Assembly (NCBI RefSeq): GCF_013408925.1
Contig: NZ_JACCAB010000001.1
Location: 1,860,001 to 1,924,000, forward strand
Direction of reading: 5' to 3'
Source of the DNA: Pedococcus badiiscoriae
Lineage (GTDB): Bacteria > Actinomycetota > Actinomycetes > Actinomycetales > Dermatophilaceae
Length of the DNA stretch: 64,000 bases
Shown here piece by piece: positions 1-7,767 of this stretch. Position 1 is the first letter of the stretch. Each line of letters opens with the position of its first letter. A program made the position numbers and the translations under genes. A model generated the notes under the pieces. The model saw nothing but the letters and a program-made list of their open reading frames with translations. It searched no databases and had not been told where the DNA came from.

Positions 1-1577
1 CGCTCCATCGAGCCGGGCGCGCGGCGGCGCACCTGCCGCACGGTGCCGAGCGCCGGCCCCGCGAGCAAGGCCGGCAGCAGGACCGCCAGCAGCGCCGCAA
101 GGGCGGGGTAGGACGCGGACCCACCGGCAGCGGTGGGCACCACGAGCGAGACGTTCTGCGCAGGCGCGTAGGCCGATGTCTGGAGTCCGTTGGTGCTGGT
201 GCCTGCCAGGCCGTTCGCGCCAGCCGGCACGGTGCCGGCGGGGGTCAAGCCCCCGGCCGTCGTCGGGGCGGGGTGGCCCAGCGACCCGCTCAAGGAGGGC
301 GTGCCGGGCGACGCAAGGTTGCCCTGAGGGGCGTGGCCGGACGTCGCGCCGCCGCCCGAGCCGGGAGGCGCGGCGCTCCCGGTCCCAGCGGTCAGGCCCG
401 GGACACCGCCGTCGACAGCCCCGGGAATGGTCGGGTTGGCGCAGCGGGACAGCGGCGGTGGGGTCGGGGCTCCGGGAATCCGCTTCACCGCACTGAAGAC
501 CACCTTCACCAGGTTGGGCGGCAGCGGGGAGTACCCGAGCACGGCGGCCTTCTGCTGGCCCGCGCAGGCGAAGTAGAGCATGTAGGCCCCGAGCACGCGG
601 CCCTTCTGAGGGTCGATCCCGCTCGTCGGCGTGACCATGTAGCTGTAGGACGAGATCGGGTAGGCGTCAGGCGAAGGGTTGGTGTAGACGGCACCCAGGT
701 TCTGGGTCTGGTCGCCGTTGAGGGTGGCCCGGGTCAGGGCGACCGACACGGCGTGCGCCGTCGGCAGCACGTAGGCGCCGGAGGCGTTACGGATGAACGC
801 GACCGGCCGGTTGCGCTCGATGGCGTACCCGGCCTCGACGTATCCGATCGAGCCCACGCCCGTCGAGTCGTTCGCCACGTAGTTCGCCACGCCGTCGGAC
901 CCCTTCTGGGCCACACTGTTTCCGAAGGTCGGCCAGTAGGACGTCGCAGCGTCGGGCACGCCCTGCGAGGCCGTGAACTTCGCCCAGGCAGACGGGGTCT
1001 CGTGCAGCAGGTAGCTCGAGAACTGGGCGGACGTGCCCGAGCCGTCGGAGCGCAGGACCGGCGTGATGGCCTGGTGTGGCAGGTTCAGCCCCGGGTTGTC
1101 CGCCTTGACCTGCGGCGCGTCCCACGAGGTGATCGTGCCGGTGAAGATCCCGCCCAGCGTCTCCTTGGACAGGCGCAGACCGTTCACCGCGCGTCCCGAG
1201 GCGTCGCGGAGGTTGTACATGAGCGACGTCCCGCCCGCGACATCCGGGAGGTACTGAAAGCTCTTGCCCTCGGCGCGAAGCCGGCGCACCTCGTCGGGCT
1301 GGAAGGGGATCTCGGTAGCCGCGAAGTCCACCTGGTTGATGATGTAGAAGTTGCGCCCGGCCGAGGAGCCGACACCGGAGTAGTTGATGTTCAGCCCGTA
1401 GTGGGCGACGTCGGCGCGCCACTGGTCCAGGGCGATCTGCGACCAGGTCGAGCCGGCCCCGGTCACGGTGACGTCACCACCGGCCGCCCATGCCGTCGCC
1501 GCGGGCAGCAGGCTGAGCGCGACGGCGCCGGCTACCGCGGTAGCTGCCCCCAGGGCCCTGCGAAGTCCAGAGTGCAC
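1..1577 (-). CDS. pstS: PstS-type phosphate-binding protein with C-terminal membrane anchor (3' end beyond window)
   Basis: Extracytoplasmic phosphate-binding component of the Pst ABC importer. A GTG start at 1577 follows a GGAGAA ribosome site and lies 12 bp after the pstB stop. About 525 codons are visible and the frame is still open at base 1. An Ala-rich signal peptide (about residues 1-28) leads into a PstS fold with the typical motifs GAGSTWSQIAL near the mature N-terminus, RSDGSGTS in the middle and STGVGSIGY later; these contact the phosphate in known PstS proteins. After about residue 355 comes a Pro/Gly/Ala-rich linker of roughly 130 residues, then a hydrophobic segment (about 490-515) followed by an Arg-rich tail. 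This indicates C-terminal membrane anchoring rather than lipid anchoring, since no lipobox Cys is seen. It is the last gene of the pstC-pstA-pstB-pstS operon. Confidence 0.9.
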   Translation of the reverse strand, partial: MHSGLRRALGAATAVAGAVALSLLPAATAWAAGGDVTVTGAGSTWSQIALDQWRADVAHYGLNINYSGVGSSAGRNFYIINQVDFAATEIPFQPDEVRRLRAEGKSFQYLPDVAGGTSLMYNLRDASGRAVNGLRLSKETLGGIFTGTITSWDAPQVKADNPGLNLPHQAITPVLRSDGSGTSAQFSSYLLHETPSAWAKFTASQGVPDAATSYWPTFGNSVAQKGSDGVANYVANDSTGVGSIGYVEAGYAIERNRPVAFIRNASGAYVLPTAHAVSVALTRATLNGDQTQNLGAVYTNPSPDAYPISSYSYMVTPTSGIDPQKGRVLGAYMLYFACAGQQKAAVLGYSPLPPNLVKVVFSAVKRIPGAPTPPPLSRCANPTIPGAVDGGVPGLTAGTGSAAPPGSGGGATSGHAPQGNLASPGTPSLSGSLGHPAPTTAGGLTPAGTVPAGANGLAGTSTNGLQTSAYAPAQNVSLVVPTAAGGSASYPALAALLAVLLPALLAGPALGTVRQVRRRAPGSME

Positions 1578-1589
1578 GATTCTCCTCGA

Positions 1590-2426
1590 TCAGCCGAAGC
1601 GGCCGGCGACGTAGTCCGCCGTCCGGGGGTCTTGGGGGGTGGTGAACATGGCGTTCGTGGGGCCAGCCTCGACGACGCGCCCAGGCTCGTTCTCAGCCGC
1701 CAGGAAGAAGGCGCACGAGTCCGACACCCGTTGGGCCTGCTGCATGTTGTGGGTCACGATGACGACGGTGACCTCCTCCGCGATCTCGCGGATCGTCTCC
1801 TCGATCCGCCGCGTCGAGGTGGGGTCGAGCGCCGAGCAGGGCTCGTCCATGAGCAGGACCTCGGGTGAGACCGCCAGCGACCGGGCGATGCAGAGGCGTT
1901 GCTGCTGTCCGCCGGACAGCGCTCCGCCGGGCTCGTCGAGGCGCTTGGCGACCTCCGACCACAGACCCGCACGGGTCAGGCTCAGCTCGACCAGGGCGTC
2001 CGGGTCGGCCACCGGGAGTCCCGCAAGCTTGGGTCCGGAGAGCACGTTGTCGCGGATGTTCATGGCAGGGAACGGGTTCGGCTTCTGGAAGACCATGCCG
2101 ATCCGCTTGCGGATCGCCGTGGCCCGGGACCCTGCGGCATAGATGTCCGTGCCGTCCAGGAGCACCTCGCCAGCGAGCTGTGCCCCGGGCACGAGCTCGT
2201 GCATGCGGTTGAGCGTCCGCAGATAGGTCGACTTGCCGCAGCCGCTGGGCCCGATGAGGGCGGTGACCGTCCGCGCCGGCATGTCGAGGCTGATGCGGTC
2301 GAGCACCTTGCGCTCGCCGAACCACGCCGAGACCTCCCGCGTCGCAAGGCCTGCCCACTCGGTCGTCCATGGCTCGTGGGGGGAGGGAGCACTGACGCTG
2401 CGAGCGGTGTCGAGGACTTCGGTCAT
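1590..2426 (-). CDS. pstB: Phosphate ABC transporter ATPase PstB
   Basis: ATP-hydrolysing subunit of the high-affinity phosphate importer, acting at the inner face of the membrane with PstA and PstC. The 278-residue product has Walker A GPSGCGKST, the Q-loop region VFQKPNPFPAMNIRDNV typical of PstB, the ABC signature LSGGQQQRLCIARSLA, Walker B LLMDEPCSALDPTST and the switch His in VTHNMQQA. The ATG at 2426 overlaps the pstA stop as ATGA, which fixes the start, although the frame stays open further upstream. It is followed after 12 bp by pstS. Confidence 0.95.
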   Translation of the reverse strand: MTEVLDTARSVSAPSPHEPWTTEWAGLATREVSAWFGERKVLDRISLDMPARTVTALIGPSGCGKSTYLRTLNRMHELVPGAQLAGEVLLDGTDIYAAGSRATAIRKRIGMVFQKPNPFPAMNIRDNVLSGPKLAGLPVADPDALVELSLTRAGLWSEVAKRLDEPGGALSGGQQQRLCIARSLAVSPEVLLMDEPCSALDPTSTRRIEETIREIAEEVTVVIVTHNMQQAQRVSDSCAFFLAAENEPGRVVEAGPTNAMFTTPQDPRTADYVAGRFG

Positions 2427-3607
2427 GAGGAGGCCTTCCGCCGGGGGCGACGGCGGCCGGGGGCCGCGCGGTTGGTGATGACGCGCGCCAGCGTGAAGAG
2501 CATGAGCACCAGCGCGACGAGGACGAGGGTGGCGGTCCAGGCGCGGTCCACCAGCGCCTGGTTGGGCGCCTGGAAGTAGTCCCAGACGAACTTCGGCAGG
2601 CTCGCCTGTGCCCCGGAGAACGGGTCGGCGTTGAAGACCTTGTTGCCGAAGGAGGTCATGAGAAGCGGTGCGGTCTCGCCCACCCCGCGCGCCACGCCCA
2701 GGACGGAGGCCGTCACCAGGCCACCGCGCGCCGTCGGGAGCACGACGCTCCAGACCGTCTTCGCCTGCGAGGCGCCGAGGGCGAGGCTCGCTTCCCGCAG
2801 CCCCGACGGCACCAGCCGCAGGATCTCCTCGGCGGTCCGAGCCACGCTGGGCAGCATCAGGATCGCCAGGGCGAGGGAGGCCGCGAAGCCGGAGAAGTGC
2901 TGGTTCAACCCGACGACCCACACGATGTAGATGAACAAGCCGGCGACGATGGACGGCACGCCACTCATCGTGTCCACGAACATCCGCACGGGCCGGCGCA
3001 GGGGGCCACGCACCTCGTTGCAGAACACCGCGGTGACGATGCCGAGCGGCACCACGATCAGGACCGCGAGACCCACCTGCTCGAGCGTCCCGATGATCGC
3101 GTGGCCGGCGCCGCCAGATGCGCGATCCGAGAGGGCGGCAGTGGTGCGAAGGTCATGGACGAAGAAGCCCGGCCGCAGCTCGGGCAGGCCCTTGATGACA
3201 ACGAAACCGACGATGTGGACCAGGGGCGCCAGCAGCGCCAGCGCGGCGGTGCACACGACGACCGACGCCACCCGGTCGGACGCCGCCTGCCGTCCTTCCT
3301 GCTCGCGGGCCGTGACATAGACCATGAGGAGGAAGACGGCGTACCAGCAGATCCCGAACCCGACCGCGCCAGACAGGCCCGCGAGGTAGGAGTAGCCCAC
3401 CAGCATCAACGCGTAGGCGCTCACGGCGCAGCCGAACACGAGGAGAACCTGCGGCCAGGGCACCGTGGCCCGCAGCCGGTGCTCGGGCGCGACGTCCGAA
3501 CCAGCAGGCACCGCGAAGACCGTGGTCTGGTGTGTGTTCGTGGACGCAGACACGGGGCGCCCAGTGGGGGTCTCGGCCTGGTCGAGGTCGAGGTCGACGA
3601 CGGACAT
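2423..3607 (-). CDS. pstA: Phosphate ABC transporter permease PstA
   Basis: Membrane channel subunit of the phosphate importer. The product is 394 residues, longer than the usual 280-300, because an N-terminal extension adds two or three extra membrane segments (about residues 50-125) before the conserved permease core. The core shows the binding-protein-dependent transport motif around EASLALGASQAKTVWSVVLP, where the coupling helix meets PstB, and the PstA-like stretch GVARGVGETAPLLMTS. ATG at 3607 shares its first base with the pstC stop (TGATG overlap), so the two permeases are translationally coupled. The stop overlaps pstB. Confidence 0.93.
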   Translation of the reverse strand: MSVVDLDLDQAETPTGRPVSASTNTHQTTVFAVPAGSDVAPEHRLRATVPWPQVLLVFGCAVSAYALMLVGYSYLAGLSGAVGFGICWYAVFLLMVYVTAREQEGRQAASDRVASVVVCTAALALLAPLVHIVGFVVIKGLPELRPGFFVHDLRTTAALSDRASGGAGHAIIGTLEQVGLAVLIVVPLGIVTAVFCNEVRGPLRRPVRMFVDTMSGVPSIVAGLFIYIVWVVGLNQHFSGFAASLALAILMLPSVARTAEEILRLVPSGLREASLALGASQAKTVWSVVLPTARGGLVTASVLGVARGVGETAPLLMTSFGNKVFNADPFSGAQASLPKFVWDYFQAPNQALVDRAWTATLVLVALVLMLFTLARVITNRAAPGRRRPRRKASS

Positions 3608-4593
3608 CAGATGTCCACCCCGGCTCCGGATCGGGATCGGGCGACGACGAAGGAGGCGCAGACGTTGACGACCAGCGTCATCGCGAACAGTGCGACACCC
3701 GCGGCCATCAGGGCCGAGAGCCCGAGGGCGTTCGCGTCACCGAATCGGAGCGCGATCAGCGCCGCGATGCTGTTGGCGCCGGTCTGGAGCACGTGCGGGC
3801 TGATCACGAAGGACGGGCTGACGATGACGGCCACCGCGACCGTCTCACCCAGCGCGCGCCCGAGGCCGAGCATGGTGCCGGCGACGATCCCGCCCTTGCC
3901 GAAGGGCAGCACGACGGTGCGCACCATCGCCCATCTCGTGGACCCCAGGGCGAGCGCCGCCTCCTTCTCCCCGAGCGGCGCGGAGGCGAAGACCTCACGA
4001 ACGACCGAGGTGATGATGGGCAGGACCATAAGGCTCACCACCACGCCGGCCACGAATGCTGAGCCTGTGTAGGAGGCGCGGTCGACCCTGAGCACGGGGA
4101 CAGCTGCCAGATGCGTCGACAGCCACGTCGCGATGCCCACGAGGTGAGGTTGGAGGGCGAACACCCCCCACAGGCCGAAGACGATGCTGGGCACGGAGGC
4201 CAACAGGTCGACGAGCGAGGTCAGCGGCCGACGCAACCGCCGAGGCGCGTAGTCGGTGAGGAACAACGCAGTCAGCGTCGCCGTGGGCACCGCGATCACG
4301 AGCGCGATCACGGCGATGACGACCGTGCCGTAGACCAGGGCCGCGACACCGAAGCGGGGGTGCGTGGCCTCGGTGTCCCAGCGGCGCTCGGTGAGGAACG
4401 ACCAGCCGCTCACGTGCAGCGCGGGCTGAGCCTTGATGACCAGGAAGGTGCCGATGAGCACCAGGATGACGAGAGTCAGGAGCGCAGTCGCAGTGACACC
4501 GCCGCGGAAGAGCCTGTCGCCGAGGGACATCCCACTGGGTAGCGGCCGGGGCCGGTCCTCCTCGACGCGCAGAGCAGCGGTCTCGACGGTCAT
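3607..4593 (-). CDS. pstC: Phosphate ABC transporter permease PstC
   Basis: Second channel subunit of the phosphate importer and first gene of the operon. The ATG at 4593 is preceded by a strong AAGGAGG site; the frame is open further upstream but without family similarity, so this start is preferred (328 residues, normal length). About six membrane segments are seen. The coupling motif EKEAALALGSTRWAMVRTVVLP and GLGRALGETVAVAVIV are typical of PstC. The 247-bp gap upstream is shared with a divergent PstS-like gene and probably holds both promoters. Confidence 0.94.
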   Translation of the reverse strand: MTVETAALRVEEDRPRPLPSGMSLGDRLFRGGVTATALLTLVILVLIGTFLVIKAQPALHVSGWSFLTERRWDTEATHPRFGVAALVYGTVVIAVIALVIAVPTATLTALFLTDYAPRRLRRPLTSLVDLLASVPSIVFGLWGVFALQPHLVGIATWLSTHLAAVPVLRVDRASYTGSAFVAGVVVSLMVLPIITSVVREVFASAPLGEKEAALALGSTRWAMVRTVVLPFGKGGIVAGTMLGLGRALGETVAVAVIVSPSFVISPHVLQTGANSIAALIALRFGDANALGLSALMAAGVALFAMTLVVNVCASFVVARSRSGAGVDI

Positions 4594-4708
4594 GCGGGCG
4601 CCTCCTTGGTCAGGGCACGTCATCGCGCGCAGATCCTGCCCGCAAGTGGACGGGCATCCGTCGACATCCGAAGCATCCCGGAGCGAGTTCAACGAATTGG
4701 CCCGTGTT

Positions 4709-4733
4709 GGGTGAACACCCGGCGACTGAACCC
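4709..4733 (-). promoter_or_regulatory. Candidate PhoP-type operator upstream of pstC
   Basis: Read on the minus strand, two GTTCA half-sites (GGTTCAG at 4732-4726 and GTTCACC at 4716-4710) face pstC with their starts 15 bp apart. Actinobacterial PHO boxes are direct repeats of GTTCACC-like units, normally 11 bp apart, so the spacing is wrong for a canonical box. The position, about 120 bp before the pstC start, is reasonable. Low confidence. Confidence 0.3.
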
Positions 4734-4840
4734 GAAACGTTCCCTCGGAATCAGACAATCGCGTTGACCCGCAAAGGCATTCGCGGCCACAGTTTGCGTC
4801 GCCCCCGCCTGTGTATCTGAGTGTCCAGTGAGGTTCTCGC

Positions 4841-6673
4841 GTGTCCATCCGTCCTGCGTGGGGCACAGCCCTGCGCCGCGTCTCCGCGGCCCTCGTGCTC
4901 GGAGGCACCTGCCTCATCGGGCTTGCCGCCATCTCCACTGGCGCCCAGGCGCAGGCTCCCCGATCGGTCACGGTCACTCCCTCGGACCAGCTGGCCGAAG
5001 GCCAATGGGCCAGGGTCAGCTGGCAGGGGTTCACCGGAGACGCCCCCGTGGACATCCGGCAGTGCGGGCCGGAGGCCACCCGCATCGACCAGTGCAGCCA
5101 CTTCCTGACGAACGCCAGCACCACCAGCGGTGCCGGCGCCCTCACCTTCCAGGTGCACACCGGGCAGCTCACCTCCGCCCAGGCCTGCGACGCCGGTCAC
5201 CCGTGCTCCGTGGTCGTCCTGGAGGACTCCGCCCCTGAGGACTTCTCCTCGGCAGCCGGTGCCCCGATCAGCTTTGCCAAGACCGCCGACTCCTGCCCGC
5301 AGAACGTCACCGGGATGACGGCGCTGGGCTCGGACGCCGCGGCTCGGGCAATGTTCCGGTGGGCAACGACATTGTGCGACAAGCCTTATCGCACGCCCGT
5401 GGACTTCACGACGGGCAACGACGTCCAGGGTCGGCGAAACGCCTGGCGAGATCTGCGCGACTTCGGTGTGACCCAGGACCCGCTCACCACCGAGGACCGC
5501 TCGCTTCCCACCGTGAACCAGCGCACCTTCACATACGTGCCGCTGACGGTCTCCGCAGTCAGCTTCGCGTACAACCTGCACGACGCGAAGACAGGTGCCC
5601 AGATCGACGACCTCAAGCTCACACCCGACCTGCTCGCGATGATCTTCACCGGCCAGATCGACAACTGGAACGACCCTCGGATCCTGGCCCTCAACCAGGG
5701 CCACTCGTTCCCCACCTCCGTCAAGCCCATCGCGCGCGCCGACGGCTGCGGCCTCACCCTCGAGCTGACCCGCTTCTTCGAGGCCACCGCCAAGGCGGCA
5801 TACGAACAGGGTGGCGCCGCCTACCGCGGCGGCCCTGTCGACACCTACCCCTCGACCGGCTTCGTCGACCTGCGCACCGGCGGCGACGCCGTCGCGCAGG
5901 GCCTCACCCGACCCGACGACACCGACTACTCGGTCTACGGCTACATCGGCGTCCTCGACTCCAGCGCCGCGGCCTTCAACGGCCTGCCCATGGTCCAGGT
6001 GGCCAATGCCGCGGGCCAGTACGTCGCCCCGACCGACCCGGCGATTCTCGCTGGACTGAGCCACATGCGGGTCGGCGCGGATGGTGTCACCGCGCAGCCC
6101 GAGTTCGACACGACGGATCCTGCCGCCTACCCGCTGCCCACCCTCACCACTGCGGTCGTCCCCACGAGCGGGACCACCAAGGCGACCGGAACCGCGCTCC
6201 GGACCATCCTCACGTATGCCAGCGGCGACGGGCAGAAGGTGCTGCCTGCGGGGTACGTCCCCATGCCTGCCGCGCTGACTGACATCGCGGCGCAACGCAT
6301 CGCGACCATCCCGCAGCCGCAGGACCCGAAACCGACACCATCGCCCGCACCGCACGGACCCGAGGTCACCCCCCCAGGGACCCTGCCGGCTCCGACGCCG
6401 GGGTCCCTGGGCGCACTCTCCGGCGGCACGGGTCCGGGTGGGTCCCTCACTGGCGGGTCCATGCCGTCCCCGACGGGCGGCGCACCGCTCCCGGGGCCCG
6501 GCGCGACCACACCGAGCGAGACCCTTCGGGCATCGACCGTGTCGAGCACGACACCCTTGGTGCTGCCCCAGCCCGCGCCCGTGCCCGCGCCGCTCCTGCC
6601 GGGCGTACTCATGCTCTCCAGCGGTGCCGCCCTGGGAGGCACTCTGCTGCTCCGCCGTGAGGTGGCCGCATGA
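4841..6673 (+). CDS. PstS-like binding protein with N-terminal beta-domain and C-terminal membrane anchor
   Basis: Predicted exported substrate-binding protein, 610 residues, GTG start at 4841 after a weak GAGG site. Order of parts: signal peptide (about 1-38, ending AQAQA); a Cys-containing beta-sandwich-like region (about 40-145) resembling the neocarzinostatin-type domains of some actinobacterial surface proteins; a PstS-like periplasmic-binding domain (about 150-490) with VNQRTFTYVPLTVSAVSF and IFTGQIDNWNDPRI; a Pro/Gly-rich linker; a C-terminal hydrophobic anchor with an RREVAA tail. The phosphate loop, RSDGSGT in true PstS, reads RADGCGLT here, so phosphate may not be the ligand. It overlaps the next gene by ATGA, so the pair is probably coupled. 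Divergent from pstCABS. Confidence 0.8.
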   Translation: MSIRPAWGTALRRVSAALVLGGTCLIGLAAISTGAQAQAPRSVTVTPSDQLAEGQWARVSWQGFTGDAPVDIRQCGPEATRIDQCSHFLTNASTTSGAGALTFQVHTGQLTSAQACDAGHPCSVVVLEDSAPEDFSSAAGAPISFAKTADSCPQNVTGMTALGSDAAARAMFRWATTLCDKPYRTPVDFTTGNDVQGRRNAWRDLRDFGVTQDPLTTEDRSLPTVNQRTFTYVPLTVSAVSFAYNLHDAKTGAQIDDLKLTPDLLAMIFTGQIDNWNDPRILALNQGHSFPTSVKPIARADGCGLTLELTRFFEATAKAAYEQGGAAYRGGPVDTYPSTGFVDLRTGGDAVAQGLTRPDDTDYSVYGYIGVLDSSAAAFNGLPMVQVANAAGQYVAPTDPAILAGLSHMRVGADGVTAQPEFDTTDPAAYPLPTLTTAVVPTSGTTKATGTALRTILTYASGDGQKVLPAGYVPMPAALTDIAAQRIATIPQPQDPKPTPSPAPHGPEVTPPGTLPAPTPGSLGALSGGTGPGGSLTGGSMPSPTGGAPLPGPGATTPSETLRASTVSSTTPLVLPQPAPVPAPLLPGVLMLSSGAALGGTLLLRREVAA

Positions 6674-7629
6674 GCGCCGTCGGCACCTCTCCTCAGGTCG
6701 GGGCGGGTCTGCGCCTGCCAGCACTCACGATCACCAGGAGCCAGATCGGGGTGCTCCTCGGCTGGGTCCTGGTGGCGTGGTCGGTGGTAGTGGCGGCCGC
6801 GATCGTGCTCGCCTTCGGCATCGGGCCGGTGCTCGAGCGGAACGCTCAAGCGCGACTGGTGGAGGAGCTGGCCACGCGGTTCCAGGCAACCCAGGCGGAC
6901 CGCCAGCTTCAGCTCCCGCAGACGGCGAGCGGGCTGCTCGGCCCGTCGACGGCATCAGCGCCCCACCTCGCCGACCCCCACGACCTGACCCTCCTCGCGC
7001 CCGCGCGCGGAGATGCGGTCGCCCTGCTGCAGATCCCGCGGCTGCATCTGTCCCAGGTGGTCGTCGAAGGGGTCCAGCCGGCGCAGCTCGAGCAAGGACC
7101 CGGTCACGTCCCCGGCACGGCCCTTCCGGGCCAGCCAGGCACCGCCGGCGTCGTCGGCACGCGCACCAGCTATGGCGCGTTGTTCCGGGCCCTGCCGTCC
7201 CTGCGTGCCGACGACGAGATCACCGTGGCGACTGCCGAGGGGGTGGCGCACTACCGGGTGTCGACCGCCCCGCTCGGCGCGGACCCGTATGCCGAGGGGG
7301 ATCGACCTCGCCTCGTCCTCACCACCAGCGGCCCGGAGTATGTCGCGAGTCGCGCTGTATCGCTCGCTGCCGACCTCCAGGGCGCGCCGTTCGCGCCGAC
7401 ACCGCGAGCCGGGCGCGACCTCAGTGAGACCGGCATGGGCGGACAGGCCGGTGTCTGGAAGGACCTCGTGCTCCTGCTGGAGGTCCTGGCACTCGTCACG
7501 GCGATCACCATCGCGCTCTACCGGCGGTGGCACCGAACGTCCACGTGGCTGATCACCACCCCGCCCTTGGTGCTCCTCGTCGCCGTGGCCGCAACAGCAT
7601 TCAGCCGGATGCTCCCGGCCGCGCTGTGA
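6670..7629 (+). CDS. Sortase-fold membrane protein lacking catalytic His and Cys
   Basis: A 319-residue protein with an N-terminal membrane segment (about 25-55), an extracellular sortase-like beta-barrel (about 115-240) and two C-terminal membrane segments (about 265-315). The barrel is recognisable from LLQIPRLHLSQVVVEG, GPGHVPGTALPGQPGTAGVVG and LVLTTSGPEY. In active class E/F sortases the equivalent positions read VxGHR and LxLxTC; here they read VVGTRTSYG and LVLTTSGPEY, so the catalytic His is Thr and the nucleophilic Cys is Ser. It therefore cannot be a conventional transpeptidase. The ATGA overlap with the preceding PstS-like gene suggests the two act together at the cell surface, possibly as a non-catalytic scaffold (inference). 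Confidence 0.75.
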   Translation: MSAVGTSPQVGAGLRLPALTITRSQIGVLLGWVLVAWSVVVAAAIVLAFGIGPVLERNAQARLVEELATRFQATQADRQLQLPQTASGLLGPSTASAPHLADPHDLTLLAPARGDAVALLQIPRLHLSQVVVEGVQPAQLEQGPGHVPGTALPGQPGTAGVVGTRTSYGALFRALPSLRADDEITVATAEGVAHYRVSTAPLGADPYAEGDRPRLVLTTSGPEYVASRAVSLAADLQGAPFAPTPRAGRDLSETGMGGQAGVWKDLVLLLEVLALVTAITIALYRRWHRTSTWLITTPPLVLLVAVAATAFSRMLPAAL

Positions 7630-7660
7630 CCGGGTGTCCGAATTGCCCGATGCAGCCGAA

Positions 7661-7682
7661 CTGTTCGCCCTCTGTTCCGTTG
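7661..7682 (+). promoter_or_regulatory. PHO-box-like 11-bp direct repeat
   Basis: CTGTTCGCCCT followed directly by CTGTTCCGTTG, two 11-bp units with matching CTGTTC cores. This is the spacing and core expected of actinobacterial PhoP operators (GTTCACC-type direct repeats). It lies about 85 bp upstream of the third PstS-like gene, ahead of a possible -10 (TAGCAAT, about 7726). Phosphate-starvation control of that gene would fit. Inference from pattern only. Confidence 0.45.
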
Positions 7683-7767
7683 TGTGGCAACCGAATTCAC
7701 TGTCGAGCCGTCGTCTCGCGCTGATAGCAATAGCCGCCTAATCCACCTTGAATCGAAAGGGACCACC

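Noticed and set aside
273..1868. Plus-strand frame of 531 codons antisense to pstS/pstB
   Set aside because: Arg/Gly/His-rich translation with no family features; an antisense shadow of the real minus-strand genes caused by high G+C.
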